Source: Dioscorea cayenensis subsp. rotundata
Lineage: Eukaryota > Streptophyta > Magnoliopsida > Dioscoreales > Dioscoreaceae
Length of the DNA stretch: 64,000 nt
Assembly (NCBI RefSeq): GCF_009730915.1
Contig: NC_052491.1
Span: 2,094,908-2,158,907, forward strand
Direction: 5' to 3'
The notes below the pieces were generated by a model. The model did not search any database and was not told where the DNA came from. It saw nothing but the letters and a program-made list of their open reading frames with translations. Positions 12,489 to 24,289 of the stretch are shown in pieces. Position 1 is the stretch's first letter, and each line of letters starts with the position of its first letter. The position numbers were made by a program, and so were the translations under genes.

Positions 12489-15190
12489 GTTTCTATATAT
12501 TAAGATTACTTATGTAGATCTCAACTTATTAAGAGAAATATAGAAGCAAGAATACTTATGGGGATCTCAACTTATAAGATAGAAAATATAGAAGTTCAAT
12601 CAAGTTTCTTAAGTTATACAGTTCCCAACATATTTAATTTGAAGCCTTTGTATGTTCTTAAAAATATGACTAATTAATAATCAAATTAATATAATTGCTT
12701 TTGAATTAAAAGTTCAATTGATATACATCAAAAAAAATTAATAGAATCATGAGAATTCCTAAAATACCTTTAACATACTTGGTTACCCTATGAATTGAAG
12801 AGCCTGCTTATTTTGAATTTTTTAAAAACTAATTCTTTTTAATGAAATGTTTTCTATTTTGCCCTACCATGAAATTATGCTTTTCTTTAACCAATAAAAC
12901 TTATAATATTATTTGTGAATTATATATATATATAAACTAATAAATATTATATATTCTTCAGCCTTAAGTGCACTAATAATTCTATAATATACATGTAGTG
13001 TATTTTGTATCCCTTCAATTTTAGAGAGCCTTATAAAGCCCATTATTTATTTTTTTAAAAACCTATGTAATAGTGAGGTGACTATATTCAATGATCCGGT
13101 GCCTCACATGTATTTGATATGTGAAAAGTTGTGACATTATCAACCTAAAAAATATTATATATTTTTTTTTCTTATAACATAGTATTTATAACTTGGATAT
13201 CAATTGTCATTTCCAGTGGCAAAACAAGAAATAAAATTAAAAGGGTGTTGAATTAAAATTAAAAAAATTATAAATATTAAATAATTCTATTAATTCAAAT
13301 TTGATATTATAATGATCAATATTTAAAAAATCTAAAATACATATTCATCTATAAATTTGGTTTAGGTTTAAAAACCCTACGATTAACTCAACTAGTTAAG
13401 CACTAAATTAACAAATAATGCAATTAAGAAACAACTTTAAACAGATTCACGGTCTAATTTAATTATTAAATGCAAATTATTCAACAAATAATCTACTGAA
13501 TAATCAAAATTTTCATAACAATTAATCACAACAAATGTCTAACATTTTTTCATAATAATTTTCATAACAAATAATGGAACAAATATTTAACAAATATCCA
13601 AAAATCATTCAACAAATATCAAATTTTTTACACAACAAATAATCACACAAAAATTAAACAAATTAAATTAGATATAAAACAAATCGGGAAAAAATAAGGA
13701 TAAATACCTATAAAGAAAATAAAACATAAACTTGGAATGATTGAGTAAAAGGAGAAAACTCACCAATTGACATAAACTGCAATGATTTGTTTTGTTTTTT
13801 TAGAGATTTTGAGAGAGCAATTGCATTTTTTTTTTAAAATTTTATTTTATTTTATTATTTATTTATTACTGTTATTATATTAATATCCTAAAAATTGATA
13901 ATTATGCATTGATAAGTTCAATAAAAAAATATATCTATATATAAAAATTAAAAACAAAAATATTTGAGCATTGATGTTTGACTAGCCATGTTATTTATGA
14001 TTATCACTCAACATCAAATCTGTTTAATATAATAATTTAATTTTTGTATTTAATTTATTTAAAATATTATGGGTCAGAATTTTAAAAACAAAATATAATA
14101 TAATTAAAAGTAGTATTTTCCGTTTGAAATAGTTTGGGGTAGAATTTAAACAAGGAAAATTTTAAAATTAATCCTAAATATTACAAAAATATTTGTTAAT
14201 TTGTAAAAAATAAAATTTGTAAAGATATTAAATTTTCTAAAATTTTTAAAAATTATAAAAATTATTTTTAAATGAAATTTTTTATTTTTAAAATATTATT
14301 TAACTTTTCAAAAATCTCTTATCACATGAGCAACAAAATAATTTTTTTTTTAAAAAAAAGATAGTATTTTTAAAATATTTATAAATTTGGAAAAATAAAA
14401 AATAAAAGATCTACAAACTTTTTACTATGCTAAAATATTTACATTTTTAATTAAAAAAAAAACATATAGCAGCTTGCGTGGCAAGTTATGCTACACTAGT
14501 AGTAGGAAAAAAAAAAAGAAAAAAATCAAAGTTACGGCTACATGTGTGTTATTATATGAATGATACAAACCAAAATTGATTTTATATTTTAATATGCATG
14601 ATACACAAGCCTTAATAATTTTTTTTAATAGACTATTACTCTCATCAAGCCAAGATCACTTAGAGATTTGGGCTGCAAATCCAAACGCAGAACATGTGTC
14701 TTTGAAGTTAGAATCTTTGAAATATCATCACTCGCTTTTACAAGTATCATTGGACTACGAACACTTTGGTGATTTCTTTGATTTTATCTTAATTACATGC
14801 TTCATAACCTAAAGGAAGACTGTTTTTTTCCCCTAAATCACTCTCCGTAGATTTTGAGGTAGCATGATGGAAGCTGTATTGCTACTAATTCTATCATAAC
14901 TCTGTTTGAGAAACATATATAAATTAAAGTTGGAAAGAGCTGAAGAGTTGATAGAAGACAAAGACACTAGAGAGCCTAGAGATCAGGAAGAGAAGAAAAA
15001 GGCCATAAGGCGCCATCTTTGATGTTTCTACATTAATTCTGAGGCCCTAAAAATGGTTGGGTTTATAAAACTTGCATGATTAGTCATGATCAGGGGGACA
15101 GGAGTCGCATCATAATCAGGCCTATTTTGAAGGATACACAAGGAAAAAGAAATCTTTCTAACTACTGCAATATTATGGTTGTATGGAAAG
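12489..15190. other. AT-rich spacer with an hAT-family relic
   Basis: No convincing gene is seen. The sequence is strongly AT-rich with many A and T runs. A short imperfect direct repeat lies at about 12500-12590. The stretch 13216-14010 is a relic of the hAT family described separately. An open frame at 14576-14812 on the plus strand has no recognisable domain. If the exon at 15208-15414 belongs to NLR-1, this region is what replaced the first intron and the NB-ARC-coding sequence. Confidence 0.55.
13216..14010 (-). mobile_element. Relic of a non-autonomous hAT family (second copy at 48218-49197)
   Basis: It starts CAGTGGC at 13216 and aligns, in reverse orientation, with the element at 48218-49197 over several hundred bases. 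Examples are the shared stretches around agttaagcactaaatta and ttagatataaaacaa. The far terminal inverted repeat cannot be found, and no matching 8-bp target duplication is visible. This is an older, degraded member of the family. Confidence 0.65.
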
Positions 15191-15207
15191 AAAAGACTAG
15201 ATCAAAC

Positions 15208-15414
15208 CTTGTCATGCCATCTTTGAACTTGAGGTGTGAGTTGCATCCCATGCCTATTTGCCACTAATTCTTGATCTACAAGGACATAATTATCCATGAG
15301 ATCTTGCAATGCCCTCTCCACTTCATCCAATAAATCTTTTGTGCTTGTAATGGAGTTTAGTTTTTCTTGGACAGCAGACCACAAGTAAGTGTTCACAATG
15401 TCCATATTTCTCAC
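15208..15414 (-). pseudogene. Detached NLR exon 1 (coiled-coil domain)
   Basis: On the minus strand an ATG at 15414 opens 69 codons ending at a GT donor (caag|gtttgatc) after ...LTPQVQRWHDK. The sequence is rich in heptad-like L, V and E positions (LLDEVERALQDLMDNYVLVD), and TPQVQRW corresponds to the QVQxW segment of RPS5-type CNL coiled coils. The phase-0 end would splice cleanly to the start of exon 2 of NLR-2 (34200, VRLQEIQD), which supports exon 1 of this NLR type. No such exon 2 follows here on the minus strand, since NLR-1 is truncated at 7793. A TATA-like stretch (ttatatatataata on the opposite strand, about 15482-15497) lies upstream. NLR-2 has no comparable exon close by. Confidence 0.75.
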
Positions 15415-15419
15415 AGCTA

Positions 15420-16700
15420 AACCTCACTGATTTGTGGAAAGGTTGAGAACATGAAAATGAACTTCAACATTGAGGTAGGGCCTTATATATATAATACACT
15501 CAACAGAAAAACGATTTTTTTTTTTTAAAGAGAGATTTTAATTTATTGTTAATGTTCAGTTTTATACTTTTTAAAAATGATAAGTCTTGAGAAAGCATTG
15601 CTCAGACATGGTGCCCACCACCGCCATCACCAATTTTAGCCATCAAATTTGACTTATTCAAGTCATACTTTATATGCCATCCACAAATACAACACACTCT
15701 CCATAAACTGCCAATCAACAACGACTTTGACCTTTCATCATTTACTTCCCAACCCAGCCTTGTTTTCCAAGAAGAAAGAGACTCGTAATTTCTTACGCAT
15801 TTCCAAGCAACATGGTTAACAACTTCATCACATCCATTCATTCCTTATAATTAGTTCTTTCATGGAATCATGGAATCACATTTCATATATAATTAATGAG
15901 ATATAAAACACATGTACAATGGAAGAGAAGGGAAAGCCCTTCAAATGAACATCATCAACTACACAGATCACATATCAAAATCATTTTTCCTAAGAATTTC
16001 CATCTAGTGATCAATCTATCAATCTATTAACTTCTGCTATGAGAGAATCACAACCCCCTGGAAATGGTTTTGTTTGAATTTATATTATTTTTCCTTTTTA
16101 ATTAAAATATTATAATTAAAATTTTTAATTTTATAATTAAGTGAGTAATAATTAAATTGGGTTTAGTTCATAAATGATAGAGAAATATAGTAAAATTACT
16201 TTTATGTTATTTAATATAAATAATGATCATATTGAAATTATATTTAATAATAGTTGAATTTAATCATTTATAAAATATCATAAACATAATTATTCATTTT
16301 AATTATTATAATTAACTATTGTAGCTAAATATTTGGAATAATATCTACGTTGATTATTATAATTAACTATTTACTTTAGCTAATATCGTTACATAATGCA
16401 ATTCAACTATTATTTATTTTAATATTTAAATTAAATAATTCACTTAAATGATTATCCATTTTATTTATTATAATTAATTTAAATAATCAATTAATAAATT
16501 AAATTAAATATCTATTAAAATACTGTTCATCCATTTACTGAATACCAAACCTAGGTATACAGTTGAAAAGAATGGGATTCTTTTACCAATGATGTTTATT
16601 CCCATCATCCAAACGTAAGCTTAATGTGAACTATCTAATTTTATTACTTTAATATTCTTTGGTTTATAATTGTGTCAACTTTGGCTCTGGTTAAATAATT
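15420..16700. other. AT-rich spacer, no gene seen
   Basis: The segment holds long AT-rich tracts (especially 16080-16520). A minus-strand open frame at 15602-15841 has no recognisable domain or conserved motif. No element boundary is evident. Confidence 0.5.
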
Positions 16701-16705
16701 GAATG

Positions 16706-17845
16706 AACATATGCGGAAGGTGGCATGGAAGAAGGAATTAACATGGTGAGATCATATAATGACGTTCTGCGAGGTAGTTAATATTATTTTACTAGCATGG
16801 TCGCATGGAAGAAGGAATTAACATGGTGGGATCACATAATGACTTCTGCGAGGTAGTTAATATTATTTTACTAGCATGTTATGGGAGATAGGTATATCAA
16901 TATATACCAAAAATAGATAATATATATATATATAGAAGAACTTAGCTTAATACAATGTTTCTTCAGTTTCATATTAACTATCACATTTAAAAAAAAATTC
17001 AAATTATTTGTCATCTTCAAGAATTTTATATGCACTAAATTTTTATGAACATATGCGGAAGGTGGCATGGAAGAAGGAATTAACATGGTGAGATCATATA
17101 ATGACGTTCTGCGAGGTAGTTAATATTATTTTACTAGCATGTTGTGGGAGATAGGTATATCCATATATACCAAGAATAGATAATATATATATATATAAAG
17201 AAGAACTTAGCTTAATACAAAGTTTCTTGAGTTACATATTAACTATCACATTTAAAAAAAAATTCAAATTATTTGTCATCTTCAAGAATTTTATAAGCAC
17301 TAAATTTTTATGAACATATGCGGAAGGTGGCATGGAAGAAGGAATTAACATGGTGGGATCATATAATGACGTTCTGCGAGGTAGTTAATATTATTTTGCT
17401 AGCATGTTGTGGGTGATAGGTATATCAATATATACCAAGAATAGATAATATATATATACATAAAGAAGAACTTAGCTTAATACAATGTTTCTTAAGTTTC
17501 ATATTAACTATCACATTTAAAAAAAATTTCAAATTATTTGTCATCTTCAAGAATTTTATAAGCACTAAATTTTTATGAACATATGTGGAAGGTGGCATGG
17601 AAGATGGAATTAACATGGTGAGATCATATAATGACATTCTGCGAGGTAGTTAATATTATTTTACTAGCATGTTGTGGGAGATAGGTATATCAATATATAC
17701 CAAGAATAGATAATATATATATAAAGAAGAACTTAGCTTAATACAATGTTTCTTCAGTTTCATATTAACTATCACATTTAAAAAAAAATTCAAATTATTT
17801 GTCATCTTCAAGAATTTTATAAGCACTAAATATATATATATATAT
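16706..17845. repeat. Tandem array, ~265-bp unit, about 4 copies
   Basis: Units beginning gaacatatgcggaaggtgg start at 16706 (partial), 17046, 17311 and 17577, with an internal restart at about 16801. The spacing between full units is 265-266 bp. Each unit contains a short (TA)n run near its middle that varies in length, and ends in an A-rich segment. The open frames seen on the minus strand repeat with the units and are not genes. Units differ by only a few bases. Confidence 0.92.
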
Positions 17846-18093
17846 AGGCAAAACATCATCTCCGCAGATGATGTACAGTAACTTTAATAAGGTTGAACGA
17901 CTGCGATTGATTCAGTTACTGTGCTGAGATTGATTGGATGGTTCAGATTAAACCACTGTGCATCCCATTTTTTACTGTACTTATGAATAGTGTACAGTGT
18001 TGCTGTTCTGCAGCAGTTGGATTGAAATCCAACGGCCCATATCAACGTTCACAGATTACAAATCTGTGAACGTGGGCAGACGATGCATCCTCA
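17846..18093. mobile_element. MITE-like hairpin element inside a TA microsatellite
   Basis: About 248 bp of non-AT-rich sequence is embedded between two (TA)n runs. Its ends are imperfect inverted repeats (catcatctccgca at the left; catcgtctgccca as the complement of the right end). It contains a 13-bp-stem hairpin with 3-nt loop at 18045-18073 and a second palindrome at 18016-18033. There is no coding capacity. Insertion into TA with TA flanks suits Stowaway-like or other TIR elements, but the superfamily is uncertain. Confidence 0.5.
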
Positions 18094-18349
18094 TATATAT
18101 ATATATATATATTTGTTAATTTTACAATCTTCTTTTCTTTTATAAAGAGATGTGTACACTATAAGAATAAATAGCTTTAACAAAAGTAAAAAGTCTTATC
18201 ATAAGATAAATATCTTTGTAAATTTTAGAAGTTTTAATGGTAACTTTAATATTTATACACATAACAAATATGCCCAGTTAACATGAAACAGATACCAAAT
18301 ATACTCGTGAGTACAAGATTACTGCCAACATTGAAGCTGATTAGGGGTG

Positions 18350-18520
18350 TAAATGAGCCAAGCTACTCGTGAGCTACTCGAGATCAGCTCGGTCAATACT
18401 CAAATTTGATTCGATTTTTCACGAGCCGAGCCGAGCTCGAGCTGCTCGTTTATGTTGTCGAGCCGAGCTCGAGACTAAATATACTCAGTTCGTGAGGCTC
18501 GCGAGCCTAAACGAGCTTAT
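18350..18520. promoter_or_regulatory. Left subterminal CGAGC/GCTCG array of the hAT
   Basis: Many copies of gagc, cgagc and the palindrome gagctcgag occur within ~170 bp of the left end. A mirror array is at 24100-24270. In hAT elements the transposase binds repeated short subterminal motifs, so these are the likely binding sites; that role is inferred from the family. Confidence 0.7.
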
Positions 18521-18779
18521 ATAATATATATAATATTATAATATATATATATATAATATAATATATATTATATAATATTAAATTATGTATATATTAATTA
18601 AAAATATATAATTATATAACTATATTAATACTAGATTACTTATATTATATATATTAATATATATTATGATTATTATCCTAATCTAATTATCTAAACTATT
18701 CAACTAGATTCAAAATTAACCAATAACCATCCAATAATCAATTAGATAATTTAGATTCAGTAATCAAATCTAACAAAGA

Positions 18780-19183
18780 GTAAAGAGACTACCATCCATC
18801 ACTAACCTAACCCTCACGGTCACGGGTCACGACTCACAAGCTCACAGCCGTCGTCTCCTCTCGCCGTCCGACCAGTCCCGAGCCACGAATCCCAGATTCC
18901 CACCCAGTCGGCCAGTCTTCTTGGCCGTTACGGCGTGGCTCGAGCTAAGATCTCTTCTCCAGTTTTCGTCGACCTTGTGACCATGTCTTTGCCACCTTTG
19001 ACCTCATCCCCCTCGCCGGCCCATGAGTACATAGCATCTTCTCCATCTCACCATCCGTGATCCGTCTCAATCTCTTCCTGCAGTCTTCTCTCTTCGATTT
19101 AGTTCCCTAGTTCTTCCACAAATCCCTCAAGCTATGCTCTCATCTTCCATCGCACACCGAAAGCAAATCAAAGTAATCCACTC

Positions 19184-19249
<66 letters not shown>

Positions 19250-19250
19250 C
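18780..19250 (+). promoter_or_regulatory. GC-richer 5' leader of the hAT transposase with (CT)n tract
   Basis: This stretch is distinctly more C-rich than its surroundings and ends in a (CT)n microsatellite at about 19190-19247. It lies between the left subterminal array and the transposase. Pyrimidine microsatellites are common in plant 5' UTRs, so this is probably promoter or leader. No defined TATA start pair was fixed. Confidence 0.4.
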
Positions 19251-19773
19251 TTTCTCTTTGTTTTCTTTGAATCAAATTTTTTTCCCACCATGTGCTTTCC
19301 CTTTTCGAGATGGCTTGGATGTTGTCCATGTCGATTCCTTGGTTTTATTAATGTATGTAATTCATTGAACTATTAAGTCATGTTGATCTCTTTTTCCAAA
19401 ATCATATTTTTATTGATTGTAATGTGTTACATTTGAACTTTAGATTACTGATATGCATTGCTTTTTTTATGTGAATTTGTGTTTAGTATGAAAAAGTTCA
19501 ATTTGTTGGTTCTATATTTTTATTATGTTTTGTTAAATTTTGTAATTCATTGCCTTGTTGATTTTGATGAACAAAGCAGGAAATTGAAAAAGAAAACTGT
19601 TGTTTATTTGGACCATCAAAAGAGCCTTTGTGAAAGAATTATTTATGGTATATGCTTTTTCTTGCAACTTACCTTCAATGAATGCATTATAAGTATAACA
19701 ACCAAATTTTGTTAGTTTTTTATGTAGATGTCATCTTGTCAAAATAATTTAATGACTAGTCCACCATTAGAAG

Positions 19774-19793
19774 ATGAATGTTCTCCAAATGCT

Positions 19794-19825
<32 letters not shown>

Positions 19826-21828
19826 CAACAACAACAAATACAAGAGAAGATGAGACATTTGAAAAGAAAAAAAGGCAAAAGACATCATCTGAATTTGTTG
19901 AAGTTATTCTTCCAAATGGGGATAAGAAAGGACAGTGTGTCCATTACAAGACTAGGCTCTCCATACTTGCAAGTGGTGCCACAACACACTTTGCATGGCA
20001 TTTAAAGACGTGTTCGTTGAGAAAATTTGTTTTAAGTCAACAAACAAAGATTAGTTTTGAACAAAAAGAGAAGGAATGCGGTGGCATAGCAATAACACCG
20101 GCATTTTTGGATGGCAAATTGGACATGGTAAAGATGAGAGAGGCAGTTTCTCATTGGATCCTAATACATGAGCATCCATTTTCCATTGTTGAGGAGGAAG
20201 GTTTTAATATGATGCAACAAAGGGACATGCCTCAATGGGAAAAGATTTCTCGTGTCACATCAAAAAAAGATTGTATGCTTATGTATGAGAATGAAAAGAA
20301 AAGGTTGTTTGCATTGTTGAAGAATGTCAACAAAATCAGCTTGACAACCGATATGTGGATGTCATCACCTCAAAAGATGGAGTACATGGTTGTGACAGGA
20401 CACTTTGTTGATGTTGATTGGAAACTACAGAATCGTGTTCTTAATTTTGTGCATCTTACTCTGCCTTCTTGTGGTATTTACATTGCTGATGCTATTTATA
20501 AATGTTGCAAAGAATGGGGAATTGAAGGTAAGGTGTTCACAATCTCGGTGGATAATGCTTCAAAGAATGATGTTGCTATTAGAAATTTGAAAGACACTTT
20601 TGCAAGACATAAGAAGTTGCTTTGTGGTGGACGAATGTTTCATGTTCGATGCACGGCTCACATTTTGAACATAATGGTTCAATTTGGTCTTTCAAAGATT
20701 GAAAGTTTCATTGAAAATATCCGTGATAGTGTGGTTCATATTAAGCAATTTGAAGGGAGACTAATTATGTTTTCTAAGATTGTACAACAGTTGCAATTAC
20801 CTTATAGGAAGTTGGTGCTTGATTGCAAAACAAGGTGGAATTCAACTTATGAGATGCTATCAATTGCATTGAAGTTTAAAGATGTTTTCTCAAGATACAA
20901 AGATTGTGATATCACCTATGATTGTTGTCCAAGCAATGAAGATTGGGAAAAGGCAGAAAAAGTGTGTGAAATTCTTGAAGTGTTCAATTCCACTACCAAT
21001 ATTATTTCTGGAAGTGAGTATCCTACTTCAAACTTGTTTCTAAATGAAGTTTTTCGTGTGAAAGAAGTGTTAGATAGAAAATATCAAGAGAGTGGAGATG
21101 GAGATAACTTCATTTTTGACATGGTTACAAGTATGAAAATCAAGTTTGACAAATATTGGGGCGAATGCAATTTGTTGATGGCAATTGGTGCTATTTTGGA
21201 TCCTAGGTGCAAAATGAGAGCTATTGAGTTTTCATTTCCTAGAATGTATCATTCTTTGGAAGCACAAACTCATATTCTTGATGTGAAATATTGTTTGTAT
21301 GAGCTTTACAATGAATATCTTGTTGAGTATCAATCCATTGGTTCTGAGAATAGTGCTGAAACTACATCAATTGGTTGTACAAGTAGTACAAGTAATGCAA
21401 GTGGTTCTTCTTTAGGATGGTCTCAATTTTAAGCATTTGTGAAGACAGTTGAAACTATTACTCCCCAAAAATCTGATTTGGATATTTATCTCGAAGAAGG
21501 GTGCTTTATTTGTGATGGAGATTCTCGCAAGTTTGACGCTTTGGAGTGGTGGAAGGCAAATACCTTAAAGTATCGTGTTTTGTCTAAGATGGCTAGAGAT
21601 GTTCTTGCTATACCTATAACTACTATAGCTTCTGAAAGCACTTTTAGTGCGAGTGGACGAGTTATTGATTCATATCGTGCTTCATTGTCTGCTGATATTG
21701 TACAAGGTTTAATTTGTGGAGGTGATTGGTTGAGTCGCCTTCATTGTGTGAAGAAAAAAAGTAAGGTATGTTTATTAAGTGTTTTGTTTTTACTTGATTT
21801 ATATAATACATACATACATAGTAAGTAA
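19774..21828 (+). pseudogene. hAT transposase (BED finger to hATC), one in-frame stop
   Basis: One frame runs from ATG 19774 to 21828, interrupted only by TAA at 21430-21432, giving ~684 codons, a normal length for RICESLEEPER-type hAT transposases. After a P/T-rich low-complexity start comes a BED-type zinc finger (about residues 57-85, CVHY...HFAWHLKTC); its second Cys is Tyr (TAC 19945-19947). Then come the catalytic-core segments TTDMWMS, SVDNASKNDVAI and CKTRWNSTYEML. The dimerisation domain hATC follows the stop (ALEWWKANTLKYRVLSKMA, ESTFSASGRVID). The enzyme would cut the element out at the terminal repeats. The stop separates hATC from the core, and the finger lacks a ligand, so it is probably inactive. 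Confidence 0.9.
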
Positions 21829-22439
21829 CACATATCAAGTTTCTTTTAATAATGCTTACTTTCTTATTGTAGAAAGAGAAGAAAGAAGAGAAAATTACTC
21901 TTCCTATCAATCATTGATCATTTTTGGAAAATGCTTGGAGTGGTGGTTCAATCATTGATTTATGAAACTTTTTTGTTGTATTTTCAATTATGATGAAACT
22001 TATGTTTGATTTGGATTATTTAATTATGGATATGTTATTTGTGTTATTTGTATTTGGATCTTGGAAATTTTATTTGGATATGTTGTATTACTCTTCCTAT
22101 GATCCTATCAAACATTGTTCTTAAAGTAGAGGATATGGAATGTGAACATCATGAAGTGCAATGGCAGCCTCTGAGATTTTCCAAGTTTTTTCAAGTAAAT
22201 TTTGGTCCTTTTTTATCCTCTCGTTTGATTTTTCATTTTGGATCATTCTCTTGGTATTTGATAGATCTTTTGATTGATTAGAGATGGCTTTAGTTTTTCT
22301 AAGAATTTATCAATGAATGTGACAGATCTATTTTGGTTTTCCTGGTTATATGTCTGTTTTCTTTGCATGGTAGTCGGTAGATACATGAATAAGATGGTGA
22401 TCTGTTTTTGTTTTCTAGTAAAATATTGCATATTGATTG

Positions 22440-22795
22440 CACACAAACTATTTCATCATCAGCAAAAGCACTGTCCGGATGAAATAAAAAATGCTAATAA
22501 TTTTGCTAAAACTTCACCTGATGATGATCTTGCTCTAGTGATAGCAACAGATGAATTTAGGAAAGGAACATGCTTGTCAATGCAAAAACTTTTGACGCTG
22601 GTAAGAAATAGTGGAGTACTCTTTGTGGATTATGAATTTATGATAGAGCCCTCCTTATTAGCTTACTTTTATCCACATCAGATACTGGAACTTGATGTTA
22701 TGAAAAAAGAGGCAGAACTACACGGCTGTACTTCTAGAGTTGATGGAAGAAGGTACCTTGCTTTTGTCTTGCTCAGCTTCTGGGCTTCTAGTTAA
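22440..22795 (+). pseudogene. Exon-like fragment of unknown origin inside the hAT
   Basis: An open frame here reads as natural protein (DDDLALVIATDEFRKGTC, then LFVDYEFMIEPSLLAYFYPH) with mixed charge and balanced composition, unlike the AT-rich frames nearby. It carries no transposase motif. It lies downstream of the transposase, where hAT elements sometimes carry host sequence. I do not recognise the source gene. The segment up to about 22755 looks exonic, since a GT (aaggtacc) follows ...VDGRR. Confidence 0.35.
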
Positions 22796-23942
22796 TGATT
22801 TTGAGCCCTAGCTAAAAGCTATTACCCATGTTTAAAATAGGATGCCACTTTTGGAGATGGCTCTGGATGAACAAACATACAATAAAGATTAGATATCCAA
22901 ATTTCTTGAGGTAACTTACAGGTTCAGTTTTGCATTTTTTGCATGGTTCTCATTTATGTATTCATATTCAGCCAGGGACTGAGTTGGTTGAACAAAGTTG
23001 GAACTGACCTTACCCTTTATTCAAGCTTTTCTTGTTAAACTTAGAAAGTTCTTTTACTTGATTACTAGTTTAATGCCTCTTATAATGGAAAGTTGAAAAA
23101 AACTACTATTTGTTCTTAGGTCCAATTTGTCATTAACATGAAACTCTAAAATGCCATCATACATAACCCTGTGTGCAAAATCTCGCATTTTAAAGGAGTA
23201 TTTTGTGACATAGCATGGGGTGTGGGGTTTTATGCATCATTAATCGTAGAGAAAATTAAAATGTTGATACTAAAATGTAGTTCACTCTTGGATACAGTAT
23301 TAGCCATTGGTTGGTGCATGTCCAAGATCCTGAAGGAGTGCCACATGCCCAATGTTATTGATCTTGAAATGGATACATTTTGCAGAGATGAAGTATTATG
23401 ATGTTTCACTCAAAATCAGAAACAACAACAAAAGCAAAGTAGCATTTGGAAGTCAATAAGGAATGCTACTTCTTATGTTTATACTAATGGTCTCCTTTGT
23501 TTTCAATCCATCTGTTCTTCTTGGCATGGGATTTACTGGGAAATAACTGCATGGTTTGGTATTCACTCACTCCAAACACCACTGTCCCTGAGTTTTGGAT
23601 AAAACTGAACAACAAAGGCTATTTCTATTGTATCCAAAGCTAGTGTTTAGTTTGTTTGCAACATGACTAGCTAAAAATCACTAGCACATGTGAAAGGGTT
23701 TCTATCAGAGTAACTTGTAGTCCCAGACTCCCACAACTGTGTTGTATGGAATTTTATTTTGGTTCTACTAATCTAGTTTATTGTGGCCTTAATTCTTTTT
23801 TGTAGGTTCATCCAGGAAGCTTGTCTAATTTGAGTGGATCAATAAAGTACGGACAATTACTCTAGTGGTTGTAGCTGATTCGTTTGTTTTCAATTATATG
23901 AGACTGTTTTTGTATGGGAGCTTTGATGTTTATTTTGCAGCA

Positions 23943-24034
23943 TAATGGGTAGACCAAACACTCGCAGCAAGAACAAAAGGCATAGAACTGAGAACACTTG
24001 TAGCATAATGAGTAGACCAAACACTTGCAATTGT
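23943..24034 (+). pseudogene. Duplicated N-terminal fragment resembling a ubiquitin protease (UBP26-like)
   Basis: ATG at 23945 follows ttttgcag and reads MGRPNTRSKNKRHRTEN. Sixty bases on, the start of the same motif repeats as SIMSRPNTCN. RPNTR followed by K/R-rich residues resembles my recollection of the N terminus of plant UBP26-type histone H2B deubiquitinases. The match is short. It lies just inside the right subterminal array of the hAT, so it may be host sequence captured by the element. It cannot produce an enzyme. Confidence 0.3.
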
Positions 24035-24099
24035 AATAACTCTAGTATCCAGTTTATTATCTATTGTGCATGTGTTTGTTTTGCAAAAGCTTTTACCTT

Positions 24100-24270
24100 G
24101 TCGAGCTTAAACGAGCCAAGCTCGAGCTAATTGAGCTTTCAGCGAGCCGAGCTCGAGCACAAAAACCATGACTCGAACGAGCTCGAGCCGAGCTCGAGCC
24201 TTCAAATAATATACTCGAGCCGAGCTCGAGCCTGGTGATACTCGGCTCGGCTCGGCTCGGCTCGGCTCGT
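24100..24270. promoter_or_regulatory. Right subterminal CGAGC/GCTCG array of the hAT
   Basis: This stretch has many gagctcgag and cgagc motifs, ending in five or six tandem ctcgg units directly before the right terminal repeat. It mirrors the left array. Confidence 0.7.
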
Positions 24271-24289
24271 TTACACCCCTAAAGCTGAT

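Larger units (their letters stand above)
18334..24289 (+). mobile_element. 5.94 kb hAT transposon with perfect 8-bp target duplication
   Basis: The element spans 18342-24281. The terminal inverted repeats are taggggtgtaaatgagcc and, as complement of the right end, taggggtgtaaacgagcc: 18 bp with one mismatch. It is flanked by the 8-bp duplication aagctgat at 18334-18341 and 24282-24289. Both ends are followed inside by dense CGAGC/GCTCG motifs. A transposase of the RICESLEEPER/DAYSLEEPER type lies in the middle. The 3' third (about 21830-24090) carries non-transposase sequence with exon-like fragments. Confidence 0.95.

Noticed and set aside
14576..14812. Plus-strand frame with a natural-looking middle (SSSQDHLEIWAANPNAEHV)
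   Set aside because: No domain or splice context recognised and it is isolated in AT-rich sequence; too weak to list as a gene.
15602..15841. Minus-strand frame of 79 codons upstream of the coiled-coil exon
   Set aside because: Cys/Trp/Gly-rich without conserved motif; not part of an NLR that I can recognise.
16871..17859. Three similar small minus-strand frames
   Set aside because: They recur with the 265-bp tandem unit and show no codon constraint.
17846..18093. Helitron terminus
   Set aside because: The hairpin is suitable, but no CTRR end follows at the usual 10-12 bp and no 5' TC end is paired with it.
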